NCBI GenBank assembly: GCA_017512725.1 | Contig: JAFWEW010000019.1 | Coordinates: 1 to 64,000, forward strand | DNA length: 64,000 nucleotides | Origin: Solobacterium sp. | GTDB lineage: Bacteria > Bacillota_I > Bacilli_A > Erysipelotrichales > Erysipelotrichaceae | Reading direction: 5' to 3' | Part shown: piece by piece, positions 40,532-48,032 of the stretch | Position numbering within the stretch: position 1 is the stretch's first letter | Layout: every line of letters starts with the position of its first letter | Program-made: the position numbers and the translations under genes | Notes under the pieces: generated by a model | The model's input: only the letters and a program-made list of their open reading frames with translations | Told to the model about the DNA's origin: nothing | Database searches by the model: none

Positions 40532-41235
40532 AGATACTGATCGGCGGAAAGGGAAAGATGGGCACTCTGATCAAAGAGACGGCCCTGGCCAATAATCATG
40601 TTGTAACAGGAATGATGGACGCCTTTGATCTCTCCGGTCTCGATACGATGGAAGTACCGGATGTGGTAATCGATTTCAGTCACCGCAGCAATCTCGGCTG
40701 GATCGCAGACTATGTAACGAAAAACAATGTTCCATTAGTATATGGAACGACCGGACTGACCGATGGGGATAAAGAGGTGCTTAACAAGACCGCAGAATCG
40801 GTACCGGTATTCTACAGTTCCAATTTCTCCTATGGAGTAGCAGTGCTCAACGATCTGGTAAGCCGGGCTGTGGAACTGCTGAAAGACAGCTATGACATGG
40901 AGCTGATCGAGACGCACCATAATGAGAAGAAAGACGCTCCAAGCGGAACGGCTAAGACACTGCTTGAGATCATGAACAGAGACGGGGAGTTTGACATCGT
41001 TTATGGACGCAGCGGAGATGTCGGTGCCAGAGGCAGAGAGATCGGCGTGCATTCAGTACGCGGAGGAACGGAAGCCGGTGAGCATACCGTACGTTTCCTT
41101 GGCAGCAGTGAAAGCATTACGATCACGCATTACGCAGCCAACCGGGCGATCTTCGTCAACGGGGCACTGCGGGCGGCAGAATATCTGATTGGTCAGCCTG
41201 CAGGCATGTATAACATGAAAAATCTGATTGGATAA
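40528..41235 (+). CDS. dapB: 4-hydroxy-tetrahydrodipicolinate reductase
   Basis: A 235-residue reductase that makes tetrahydrodipicolinate with NAD(P)H. The cofactor loop is GGKGKMG (6-12), the catalytic stretch is THHNEKKDAPSGTA with His130, His131 and Lys135. It is slightly shorter than many DapB proteins but has all motifs. It starts on the ATGA overlap with dapA. Confidence 0.95.
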   Translation: MKILIGGKGKMGTLIKETALANNHVVTGMMDAFDLSGLDTMEVPDVVIDFSHRSNLGWIADYVTKNNVPLVYGTTGLTDGDKEVLNKTAESVPVFYSSNFSYGVAVLNDLVSRAVELLKDSYDMELIETHHNEKKDAPSGTAKTLLEIMNRDGEFDIVYGRSGDVGARGREIGVHSVRGGTEAGEHTVRFLGSSESITITHYAANRAIFVNGALRAAEYLIGQPAGMYNMKNLIG

Positions 41236-41251
41236 AAGGGGATTTAACCAT

Positions 41252-42235
41252 ATGAAAACAAGAATCGGAATTCTGGGTTATGGAAATCTGGGAAGAGGAA
41301 TCGAATGTGCGGTTCGTGAAACAGGCGATATGGAACTGGTCGGTGTCTTTACACGGCGCGATCCTTCCTCCGTTGAAACAAAGACCGGCGTACCGGTATA
41401 TTCTTCAGATGAACTGAAGAACTGGACCGATAAGATCGATGTCCTGATCCTCTGCGGCGGCAGCGCGACCGATCTTCCGGTTCAGACACCGGAATATGCG
41501 AAGTACTTTAATGTGGTCGACAGCTTTGATACGCACGCCAATATTCCGTCTCATTTCGAGAACGTCAACAAAAGCGCACTGGATAGCGGACATACCGCAC
41601 TGATTTCCGCCGGATGGGACCCGGGACTGTTTTCCCTGATCCGGGTTTACGCCAATGCGGTACTTCCGGACGGGAAAGATTACACCTTCTGGGGCAAAGG
41701 CGTCAGCCAGGGTCATTCCGATGCGGTCCGCAGGATCAAAGGCGTTGCCAATGCCAAGCAGTATACGGTTCCGGTGGAAGAAGCGCTTGAGGCAGTACGC
41801 AGCGGCAGAAACCCGGAGCTCACGACACGAGAGAAACATACCCGTGAAGTATTTGCCGTACTGGAAGAAGGCGCAGATGCGGCGGCAGTGGAACAGGAAA
41901 TCAAAACCATGCCGAACTACTTCTCCGATTACGACACAATCGTTCACTTCATCTCCAAGGAAGAATTTGAACGGGACCACTCCGGTATGGCGCACGGCGG
42001 ATTTGTGTTCCGTTCCGGTGTGACGGGTCTTTCCAAAGAGAACCATCATATTATGGAGTTCAGTCTGAAGCTGGATTCCAATCCGGAGTTTACCGCAAGT
42101 GTGATCACCGCGTATGCCAGAGCCGTCAAAAAGCTGTCGGACCGGAAGGAGTATGGCTGTAAGACCGTACTGGATATCCCGCCCGCACTGCTGTGTGAGC
42201 AGTCTCCGGAAGAACTCCGCAGTCATCTCTTATAA
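41252..42235 (+). CDS. ddh: meso-diaminopimelate D-dehydrogenase
   Basis: A 327-residue enzyme that converts tetrahydrodipicolinate directly to meso-diaminopimelate with NADPH and ammonia, bypassing the acylated intermediates. The N-terminal Rossmann motif is GILGYGNLGRGIE; ISAGWDPGLFSL and the segment FWGKGVSQGHSDAVRRI are diagnostic of Ddh. I chose the ATG at 41252, about 10 bases after AAAAGGGG; the upstream frame would need a TTG start. With lysA, dapA and dapB it completes the short route to lysine and cell-wall DAP. Confidence 0.95.
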   Translation: MKTRIGILGYGNLGRGIECAVRETGDMELVGVFTRRDPSSVETKTGVPVYSSDELKNWTDKIDVLILCGGSATDLPVQTPEYAKYFNVVDSFDTHANIPSHFENVNKSALDSGHTALISAGWDPGLFSLIRVYANAVLPDGKDYTFWGKGVSQGHSDAVRRIKGVANAKQYTVPVEEALEAVRSGRNPELTTREKHTREVFAVLEEGADAAAVEQEIKTMPNYFSDYDTIVHFISKEEFERDHSGMAHGGFVFRSGVTGLSKENHHIMEFSLKLDSNPEFTASVITAYARAVKKLSDRKEYGCKTVLDIPPALLCEQSPEELRSHLL

Positions 42236-42258
42236 TCAAATGGATTATTCAAAACAGG

Positions 42259-42307
42259 AAAGCCATTTCTGAGAGCTTCCCAAACAGGGGTCTTCGGAAA
42301 TGGCTTT
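42259..42307 (+). terminator. terminator-like hairpin after the lysine operon
   Basis: AAAGCCATTTC and GAAATGGCTTT form an 11-bp stem around a 27-base loop. The T-tail is short (TTTATA), so efficiency may be moderate. Confidence 0.65.
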
Positions 42308-42329
42308 ATAATAGGGACGGAGGACGATC

Positions 42330-43394
42330 ATGTTTGAAAGTGTGATGTGGAACTATATCCGGGAAGAACCGGAAGTACTGAAAAACCTGCTGGAGTCTGA
42401 CAATATCCGAACGAGAATATCCCGTTTTGCGTCGGCAGAGGCATTGTATCTGGTGGCACATGGAAGTTCGTATAATGCGGCCACGGCGACCGCTCCGCTG
42501 ATTTCAAAACTCGCAGCCGTCCGGGTCTACGCATGTACGCCTTCCGGTTTCCGCTGGAACATGCATGCAAAAGACTATGAAGAAAAAGACCGTGTCTGTG
42601 TTCTGGGCATTTCTCAAACCGGAACCAGCCGGGGCGTGATCGAAGCCCTGGAAGAAGCGAAACAAAACGGCTTTCTGACCGCATCCATCACCAATGAACC
42701 CGGGTCTCCGATCGATCAGCTGAGTGATGTGACGTTCTTTCTGAACTGCGGAGAAGAGCACAGCAACGCAAAAACCAAAGGCTACAGCTGCACTCTGATG
42801 ACCCTGATCCGGTTCGGAATTGAACTGGCGGCAGAACGGGGAACGATCAGCGGAAAGGAGCGGAGAGAGTGGATCAATTCCCTGCGGAATGAGATCCAGG
42901 AACTGAACCGCGTGATCGATCGTACGATCCGCTGGTGCGAAGAAAACAGCTATGGGAAGGGAATGACCTCCCTGTATGTGATCGGAAACGGAATGCATTT
43001 CGGGACGGCGATGGAAGGGCAGCTGAAACTGATGGAAACCCAGTGTATCCCGACCATGTTCAATGACATTACCGAGTTTTCCCATGGAATGCACAGGGCA
43101 ATTACAACCAGCTCCAATGTGATTCTTATCCGCTCTCCGGAAGAGAAGGAACTGACAGACAAAACGTTTGAATACCTCTGGAAGCGGGGGATCCCCACCG
43201 TGATGATCAATGCGTCCGACCGGCTGGAAATGCCGGGAGTGATCAATGTGCCGATATTTCCGGAGACCAGATCGATCCTGCTGGTTACTGCAGTGATCCA
43301 GGTCATCTCCGCGTTTGTGCCGGAATTCAATGGCACGGACCCGAACCGGGCATCCAATAACGACTACACCGACTGGGCAAAGACCCGGATCTGA
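42330..43394 (+). CDS. double SIS-domain sugar isomerase/deglycase-like protein
   Basis: A 354-residue protein with two SIS folds, related to the isomerase half of GlmS and to AgaS/FrlB-type proteins. SIS motif 1 is YLVAHGSSYNAA with GISQTGTSRG; SIS 2 has YVIGNGMHFGTAMEGQLKL and the TEFSHGMHRAI segment that carries the catalytic Glu and His in relatives. It probably acts on a phosphorylated amino sugar or a sugar-amine adduct. No PTS or kinase gene is adjacent, so the substrate is open. Confidence 0.85.
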   Translation: MFESVMWNYIREEPEVLKNLLESDNIRTRISRFASAEALYLVAHGSSYNAATATAPLISKLAAVRVYACTPSGFRWNMHAKDYEEKDRVCVLGISQTGTSRGVIEALEEAKQNGFLTASITNEPGSPIDQLSDVTFFLNCGEEHSNAKTKGYSCTLMTLIRFGIELAAERGTISGKERREWINSLRNEIQELNRVIDRTIRWCEENSYGKGMTSLYVIGNGMHFGTAMEGQLKLMETQCIPTMFNDITEFSHGMHRAITTSSNVILIRSPEEKELTDKTFEYLWKRGIPTVMINASDRLEMPGVINVPIFPETRSILLVTAVIQVISAFVPEFNGTDPNRASNNDYTDWAKTRI

Positions 43395-43396
43395 AT

Positions 43397-43420
43397 GAAA
43401 AAAACCGGCTCAGCCGGTTT
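43397..43420 (-). terminator. terminator of the 37-residue gene
   Basis: On the minus strand AAACCGGCT and AGCCGGTTT pair almost back to back and are followed by a run of eight T. The orientation matches the small minus-strand gene at 43445-43558, not the plus-strand SIS gene. Confidence 0.75.
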
Positions 43421-43444
43421 CAGCGCATTTTGGGTATTGTGGGT

Positions 43445-43558
43445 TCAGAACCGCAGTTCTGCCGTTACTTCAGCAATCTCTTCACTGGTAAGGGCAACAG
43501 GGATATTATCCGGGTCAAATTCCATTTCCTTTGGTTCTTTGGATTGATCTTCGTACAT
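43445..43558 (-). CDS. 37-residue acidic protein, unannotated small gene
   Basis: The frame begins MYEDQSKEPKEMEFDPDNIP and ends TAELRF, followed by TGA. It is strongly acidic and probably soluble. Four gene signals line up: an AAAGGGGAAG ribosome site about 7 bases before the ATG, a -10 TACGAT (43591-43596) and -35 TTGATT (43613-43618) on the minus strand, and an intrinsic terminator 25 bases after the stop. I recognise no family. The LTSEEIAEVTAEL stretch suggests a C-terminal helix. Confidence 0.65.
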   Translation of the reverse strand: MYEDQSKEPKEMEFDPDNIPVALTSEEIAEVTAELRF

Positions 43559-43590
43559 TGTTCTTCCCCTTTCGCTGCCTTCTGCGGTAT

Positions 43591-43618
43591 ATCGTAGCGC
43601 TTTAAAAACTCAAATCAA
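43591..43618 (-). promoter_or_regulatory. promoter of the 37-residue gene
   Basis: On the minus strand TTGATT (43613-43618) and TACGAT (43591-43596) are 16 bases apart. Confidence 0.5.
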
Positions 43619-43737
43619 CTCTTGAAATTTTCGAAATCCGGTGCTTGGTGCCCCAAACGAAACAGGAATCGAGAACTGTTCTGAAAATGAAACACATTTG
43701 TTTCCAGAAACGATAAGATAGTACCCGGAGTGATCGC

Positions 43738-45090
43738 ATGAGCCAGATGAAAAAGACGACCAGCGTGAATATGACTGAAGGCTCCATCGTAAGAAGGGTG
43801 CTTCTTTTTTCACTGCCGCTGATGCTGGGGAATATCTTCCAGATGCTCTACAACACGGTCGATATGATCGTCGTCGGCAACTTTGTCGGCAAAGAGGCAC
43901 TGGCTGCCGTCGGTTCAACTTCGATGGTGACCAATATGGCGGTGTTTTTCTTTAACGGGTTTTCCGTCGGCGCAAGTGTGGTCATAGCCCGTCATTTCGG
44001 AGCCGGGCATAAGAAACGGCTCCATACGGCAATTGAAACGACCATGGCCGCAACCTTTGTGATCGCTGCGGTATTTACGGTTTTCGGTGTTGCCGGGGTC
44101 CGGCCGATGCTAAGGTTCATGGCGACGCCGGCGGATGTATTCGATGACGGGACGACATATCTGAAGATCTATTTCTGGGGCGTATCCGGGCTTCTGGTCT
44201 ACAACATGGGCAGCGGTGTACTGCGTTCCGTCGGGGATACAAAACGGCCGCTGTACTTCCTGATCCTGACCAGCGTGCTGAATATCATTCTTGATCTTCT
44301 GTTTGTGCTGGTATTTCACTGGGGCATTGCCGGCGTGGCATATGCGACGATCCTTTCACAGTTTGTTTCTGCAGGTCTGATTCTGATCCTGCTGACTAGA
44401 ACGGATGATGTGTACAAGATGACCTGGCATGATCTGAAGATCGATCCGGAGATTCTTTCCCATATCGTAGAGATCGGTCTGCCGGCGGGGCTGCAGTCCA
44501 TTATCACGGCGCTTTCAAATGTCTTTGTGCAGTCCTATATCAATTTCTTTGGTTCCGATGTCATGGCCGGCTGGAGCACCTATAATAAACTGGATCAGTT
44601 TATTATGCTGCCGATGCAGAGTATTGCCCTTGCGGCAACAACCTTTGTATCCCAGAATATCGGGGCTGGAAATGAAGAGCGTGCAGAAGAAGGAACCCGT
44701 ATCACGATTCTTCTGACGGTAGGCATCACGTCGGTGATCGCATTTCTGCTGTTCCTCTTCGCACCGTATTCCATTGAACTGTTTTCACGGGAACAGGCGG
44801 TAGTCATGTATGGAACGATGTTCCTGAGAACCAACGTGTTCTTTCTGGTTGCCAATGCCATCAATCATGTGCTGGCGGCTTCTCTGCGGGGCCGGGGCGA
44901 TTCAAGAGCACCGATGTTCATCATGCTGTTCAGCTTTGTGCTGGTACGGCAGGTCTACCTGTTTGTTATGACTCATTTCATTATGAATACGCCAAGGGTG
45001 GTTGGTTTTGGCTATCCGGTCGGCTGGGTCACCTGCTGTATCATTGAACTGACTTATTATTACCGCAGATGGAAAACACATTATCAGTAA
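43738..45090 (+). CDS. MATE family efflux transporter
   Basis: A 450-residue antiporter of the MATE family (NorM/DinF type) with about twelve hydrophobic segments. The first half has LPLMLGNIFQMLYNTVDMIV and VGKEALAAVGST, the second GLPAGLQSIITALSN and QNIGAGNEERA, as in typical members. It exports cationic compounds in exchange for Na+ or H+; substrate unknown. A CGGAG ribosome site precedes the ATG. Its 3' end reaches, or nearly reaches, the DNA methyltransferase start. Confidence 0.92.
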   Translation: MSQMKKTTSVNMTEGSIVRRVLLFSLPLMLGNIFQMLYNTVDMIVVGNFVGKEALAAVGSTSMVTNMAVFFFNGFSVGASVVIARHFGAGHKKRLHTAIETTMAATFVIAAVFTVFGVAGVRPMLRFMATPADVFDDGTTYLKIYFWGVSGLLVYNMGSGVLRSVGDTKRPLYFLILTSVLNIILDLLFVLVFHWGIAGVAYATILSQFVSAGLILILLTRTDDVYKMTWHDLKIDPEILSHIVEIGLPAGLQSIITALSNVFVQSYINFFGSDVMAGWSTYNKLDQFIMLPMQSIALAATTFVSQNIGAGNEERAEEGTRITILLTVGITSVIAFLLFLFAPYSIELFSREQAVVMYGTMFLRTNVFFLVANAINHVLAASLRGRGDSRAPMFIMLFSFVLVRQVYLFVMTHFIMNTPRVVGFGYPVGWVTCCIIELTYYYRRWKTHYQ

Positions 45091-45095
45091 GTACT

Positions 45096-46064
45096 ATGGA
45101 ACCAAAAGAAAAAGCTGCTCGGAATAAAACGATCGATCTGGATATAACAGAAGGAACGCATTATCTGGAACGCTGTATTTCCATAACCGAACCGGTGAAG
45201 CTGGAAGACGTTCTTGATAAGACGATCCTTGGGGATACGTTTGATGTGCTCAGAAATCTGCCGAAGGAATCGGTTGATCTGCTGATCGTTGATCCCCCGT
45301 ACAATCTGAACAAGAACTATCACGGCAGATCGTTCCATCAGATGGATACTGAGGCATACCGTGCCTTTACGGATACCTGGCTGAGGGAAGCCGTTCCGCT
45401 TCTGAAGAAAGACGCCTCCGTTTATGTGTGCTGTGACTGGCAGACAGGAATGATTCTTGGACCGCTTCTTGAAGAACGCCTTCATGTCCGCAACCGCATT
45501 ACCTGGCAGCGGGAAAAGGGGAGAAGTGCAGATTCGAACTGGAAGAACGCGATGGAAGATATCTGGTACGCAACGGTATCGGAGGACTATGTCTTCCATG
45601 GGGAAGCAGTAAAGCAGCGGCGCAGAGTGATTGCGCCTTACCGGGAAAACGGCATGCCGAAAGACTGGGAAGAAACCGGTGACGGGAAGTTCCGCAATAC
45701 CGGTGCGTCCAACTTTTGGGATGATATTTCGATTCCATACTGGTCCATGAAAGAGAATACGGCACACCCGACACAGAAGCCCGAGAAACTGCTTGCCAAA
45801 CTGATTCTTGCGAGTTCTGATCCGGGCGATGTTGTACTGGATCCGTTTCTGGGTTCCGGTTCCACATCCGTCACTGCCAAAAAGCTCGGTCGTCACTACA
45901 TCGGGATCGAACAGAATGAACAGTACTGCATCTGGGCGGAAAAGCGTCTGGAAATGGCGGAAAACGATTCTTCTATTCAGGGATACGAAGACGGTGTTTT
46001 CTGGGAACGCAATACGGCATCTCTGCAGAAACGAACGAAAAGCAGGCAGAAAGAACCGAAATGA
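45096..46064 (+). CDS. orphan DNA N4/N6 methyltransferase
   Basis: A 322-residue DNA-amino methyltransferase. The catalytic DPPYNL comes before the SAM-binding DPFLGSGSTS, the order of the beta group. HPTQKPEKLLAKLI and YIGIEQNEQYC complete the fold. An alternative ATG at 45069 would overlap the MATE gene by 22 bases; neither start has a good ribosome site, so coupling to MATE translation is likely. No restriction endonuclease gene is adjacent. It may be a regulatory orphan enzyme or half of a split system. The target sequence cannot be read from the protein. Confidence 0.9.
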   Translation: MEPKEKAARNKTIDLDITEGTHYLERCISITEPVKLEDVLDKTILGDTFDVLRNLPKESVDLLIVDPPYNLNKNYHGRSFHQMDTEAYRAFTDTWLREAVPLLKKDASVYVCCDWQTGMILGPLLEERLHVRNRITWQREKGRSADSNWKNAMEDIWYATVSEDYVFHGEAVKQRRRVIAPYRENGMPKDWEETGDGKFRNTGASNFWDDISIPYWSMKENTAHPTQKPEKLLAKLILASSDPGDVVLDPFLGSGSTSVTAKKLGRHYIGIEQNEQYCIWAEKRLEMAENDSSIQGYEDGVFWERNTASLQKRTKSRQKEPK

Positions 46065-46106
46065 CTTATAATTGAGGTTACGTTTTGACACGGAGGTTTT
46101 GAGCTT

Positions 46107-46535
46107 ATGATCCGAAAACTGGCGATGGCACTTCTGGCAGTATTCCTGCTGACCGGATGCGCAAAAGAAACATTTGAACTGGTAAGGACAGATACCGGCG
46201 TGATTTCCGCATCGATCAAAAATGGTCAGAAAGAAAGCAGCCGTTCGGTAAGTGCCGTAGAAGTCGATGAAGACAGTGTTCTGGTCATCAGCCCGGATTT
46301 CCAAAAAGGAGAAGTCAATGTTGTTCTGAAGGATGCCACAGGCAATATCGGCCTGAATGAAGTCATCAGTGGCCGTGTACTGTCATCCTATGAAGTCTCG
46401 CCGGGATTCTATGACCTGACGGTCACGGTTCGGGCAAAAACAAACGGAACGCTGAATATCATCGTCCAGAGCAAAGAAGAATTTGAAGCGGTCAATGAAG
46501 CTCTGGAAACGGAACTTGAGAAGATTGAAAAGTAA
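46107..46535 (+). CDS. small lipoprotein of unknown function
   Basis: A 142-residue exported protein: signal MIRKLAMALLAVFLL with lipobox LTGC (Cys18), then a beta-rich domain (about 25-120) and a charged C-terminal helix (EEFEAVNEALETELEKIEK). The pattern of short strands (GEVNVVLKDATGN, GFYDLTVTVRAKTNGT) is compatible with a small immunoglobulin-like or copper-chaperone-like sandwich, but I cannot name a family. It has its own terminator. Confidence 0.8.
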   Translation: MIRKLAMALLAVFLLTGCAKETFELVRTDTGVISASIKNGQKESSRSVSAVEVDEDSVLVISPDFQKGEVNVVLKDATGNIGLNEVISGRVLSSYEVSPGFYDLTVTVRAKTNGTLNIIVQSKEEFEAVNEALETELEKIEK

Positions 46536-46557
46536 AATGGGCAGATGCCCATTTTTT
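46534..46557 (+). terminator. intrinsic terminator of the small lipoprotein gene
   Basis: AAAATGGGC and GCCCATTTT pair around AGAT with a T-run; the stem overlaps the stop codon. Confidence 0.85.
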
Positions 46558-46561
46558 CTGA

Positions 46562-46696
46562 TCAATGAGTTCTTCCGATGAATATCGTAGTATTTCTGCT
46601 TTTTTGACTTTGGCTTCTTAACAACAATACGGCTTTTTCTTGTATCTGCAGACTATCCAGATATTTTTGAAATTCAGTGTTGGCATAATCCTTCAT
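46562..46696 (-). CDS. possible 44-residue third gene of the toxin-antitoxin operon
   Basis: The ATG overlaps the relE stop as ATGA, suggesting translational coupling. The frame MKDYANTEFQKYLDSLQIQE is helical at first and then becomes Ser/Arg/Thr-rich. A neighbouring frame over the last third reads KKPKSKKQKYYDIHRKN, which looks as natural, so a frameshifted remnant is possible. Confidence 0.35.
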   Translation of the reverse strand: MKDYANTEFQKYLDSLQIQEKAVLLLRSQSQKSRNTTIFIGRTH

Positions 46697-46956
46697 CGAT
46701 ATACTTCCCTTCGATGGCCAATCGATAAAACCAAGATGACGATCTTTTCGTCATGAATCTCGCAAATGATTCTGTAATCACCTACCCGATATCGCCAGGC
46801 TCCAGCTTTGTCTCCTGTCAGAGCCTTTCCAAGACTTCTGGGATTATCGCATCCTTCAAGGTTCTTCCGGATCCAGCCAAGAATAAGCGAAGAGACATGC
46901 CTGTCCATCTTCTTCAATTGCTTTCTTGATTGGTCAGAAAATATGACATGAAACAT
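46693..46956 (-). CDS. relE: RelE/ParE-superfamily toxin
   Basis: An 87-residue protein of the RelE fold. The core AWRYRVGDYRIICEIHDEKIVILVLSIGHRREVY (residues about 53-86) is typical of RelE-type ribosome-dependent mRNA interferases, with the basic residues needed for RNA contact and a C-terminal Tyr. It starts directly after the antitoxin stop. Positive charge and length fit the family. Confidence 0.9.
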   Translation of the reverse strand: MFHVIFSDQSRKQLKKMDRHVSSLILGWIRKNLEGCDNPRSLGKALTGDKAGAWRYRVGDYRIICEIHDEKIVILVLSIGHRREVYR

Positions 46957-47175
46957 CTACAGACCGAGCTCCTTCTCAACTTCTTCCAGAGAATAGGTCT
47001 TAGGATTCTTTTTATATGCTTCGACTGCTTTGTTGTAGGCGGCGAGGTCAATCTCGTCTTCAATCTTTTCGATCACAGCCTGACGGATCAGATCGGAAAC
47101 GCTTATATTATTTATTTTTGCATAATCTTTGATCAGCTTGGTATCTTCTTCAGAGAGTCTTAATGATATGGTCAT
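46957..47175 (-). CDS. relB: RelB-type ribbon-helix-helix antitoxin
   Basis: A 72-residue antitoxin. The N-terminus TISLRLSEEDTKLIKDYAKI followed by SVSDLIRQAV is a ribbon-helix-helix DNA-binding unit. The C-terminal half (KNPKTYSLEEVEKELGL) should wrap the toxin. The next base after its stop is the toxin start. The leader contains an inverted repeat overlapping its ribosome site and a direct repeat likely to be the operator. Confidence 0.9.
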   Translation of the reverse strand: MTISLRLSEEDTKLIKDYAKINNISVSDLIRQAVIEKIEDEIDLAAYNKAVEAYKKNPKTYSLEEVEKELGL

Positions 47176-47184
47176 AAATAAAAT

Positions 47185-47221
47185 ACCCCCTTGCGTATTA
47201 CATTGTATTACACAAGGGGGT
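47185..47221 (-). promoter_or_regulatory. relBE operator and ribosome-site-sequestering hairpin
   Basis: On the minus strand ACCCCCTTG and CAAGGGGGT form a 9-bp inverted repeat. The right arm is the antitoxin ribosome site AAGGGGG. Between the arms TGTAATAC is repeated twice, two bases apart, which also supplies -10-like sequence. The site can therefore serve both as protein operator and as an mRNA hairpin hiding the ribosome site. Confidence 0.6.
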
Positions 47222-47324
47222 TCATGTCAATCTGGCGCCTTAGGCGGTGCGGATGCGAACATTTTACGCTGTTTTTCAATAATGAAAAAAGAGAAATGTG
47301 GAATTACCACAACGGAAACAGGTC

Positions 47325-48032
47325 TTACTCCGGCTTCTGCTTCTTTTTGATGCGGTGGTACTGCGGACGGATAACCAGTTCACTTACCAGTGTTCCTTCC
47401 GGCTGCGAAAGAATGAATCTTACGGTTTCCGCTACTTCCTGTGGGGAAAGCGAACATCCCTCGGCAAGATCTGCCGTAAAGTCCGCATTGCGGTATAAAT
47501 CGGTATCGGTCATATCCGGCAGGATTACGGATACCTTCAGACCGGCTTTTCGGTTTTCTTCAAACAGGGTCCGGCTGAAATGAAGCAGTCCTGCCTTCAG
47601 AGCTCCATATACAGCGCCATGCGTGCTGGTTTCCAGTGCAGTGACACTGGCAATGTTAATGATTGTCCCGTGATTCTCACGCAGAGGCCGAAGCAGTCTG
47701 GCGCAAAGTTTCATGGGAAGTTCCAGATTGGTGCGTACCATTGTTTCGATCTGGCTGTCCGATATAGTCTCATGAGGGCCGTACCAGGCAGAAGCCGCAT
47801 TGTTGACGAGCAGGTTCAGAGAGGAAAGCGGAAGCTGTTTCAGAAATGACGAAAGTGCTTCTTCCTCCAGCAGATCAAACTGCCCGCAGATAAACTTCGG
47901 ATGGTTCTTCAGATCACACCCGGAGAAATCCCGGCCGATGCCATATACTTCCCAGCCTTCCTCGAGCAGAAGTTCGGCAATTGCTTCTCCGATTCCGGAG
48001 GAAGCTCCGGTCACAAGCGCAGTCTTTGTCAT
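47325..48032 (-). CDS. short-chain dehydrogenase/reductase
   Basis: A 235-residue SDR with TGASSGIG at 8-15, NNAAS in place of the usual NNAG, and catalytic Ser and the Tyr-x-x-x-Lys pair in AVYGALKAGLLHFSR. The substrate is not identifiable. Its start overlaps the stop of the radical SAM gene by four bases, so it is the last gene of the leftward HAD-nucleosidase-radical SAM-SDR operon. Confidence 0.88.
   Translation of the reverse strand: MTKTALVTGASSGIGEAIAELLLEEGWEVYGIGRDFSGCDLKNHPKFICGQFDLLEEEALSSFLKQLPLSSLNLLVNNAASAWYGPHETISDSQIETMVRTNLELPMKLCARLLRPLRENHGTIINIASVTALETSTHGAVYGALKAGLLHFSRTLFEENRKAGLKVSVILPDMTDTDLYRNADFTADLAEGCSLSPQEVAETVRFILSQPEGTLVSELVIRPQYHRIKKKQKPE

Noticed and set aside
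45084-46304. 406-codon open frame antisense to the methyltransferase
   Set aside because: The opposite strand encodes a clear methyltransferase with catalytic motifs; this frame is its shadow.
17727-47175. A single defence island spanning the STAND unit, methyltransferase and RelBE
   Set aside because: They are 20-25 kb apart and separated by housekeeping genes such as the lysine operon; no restriction enzyme or Cas gene is present.
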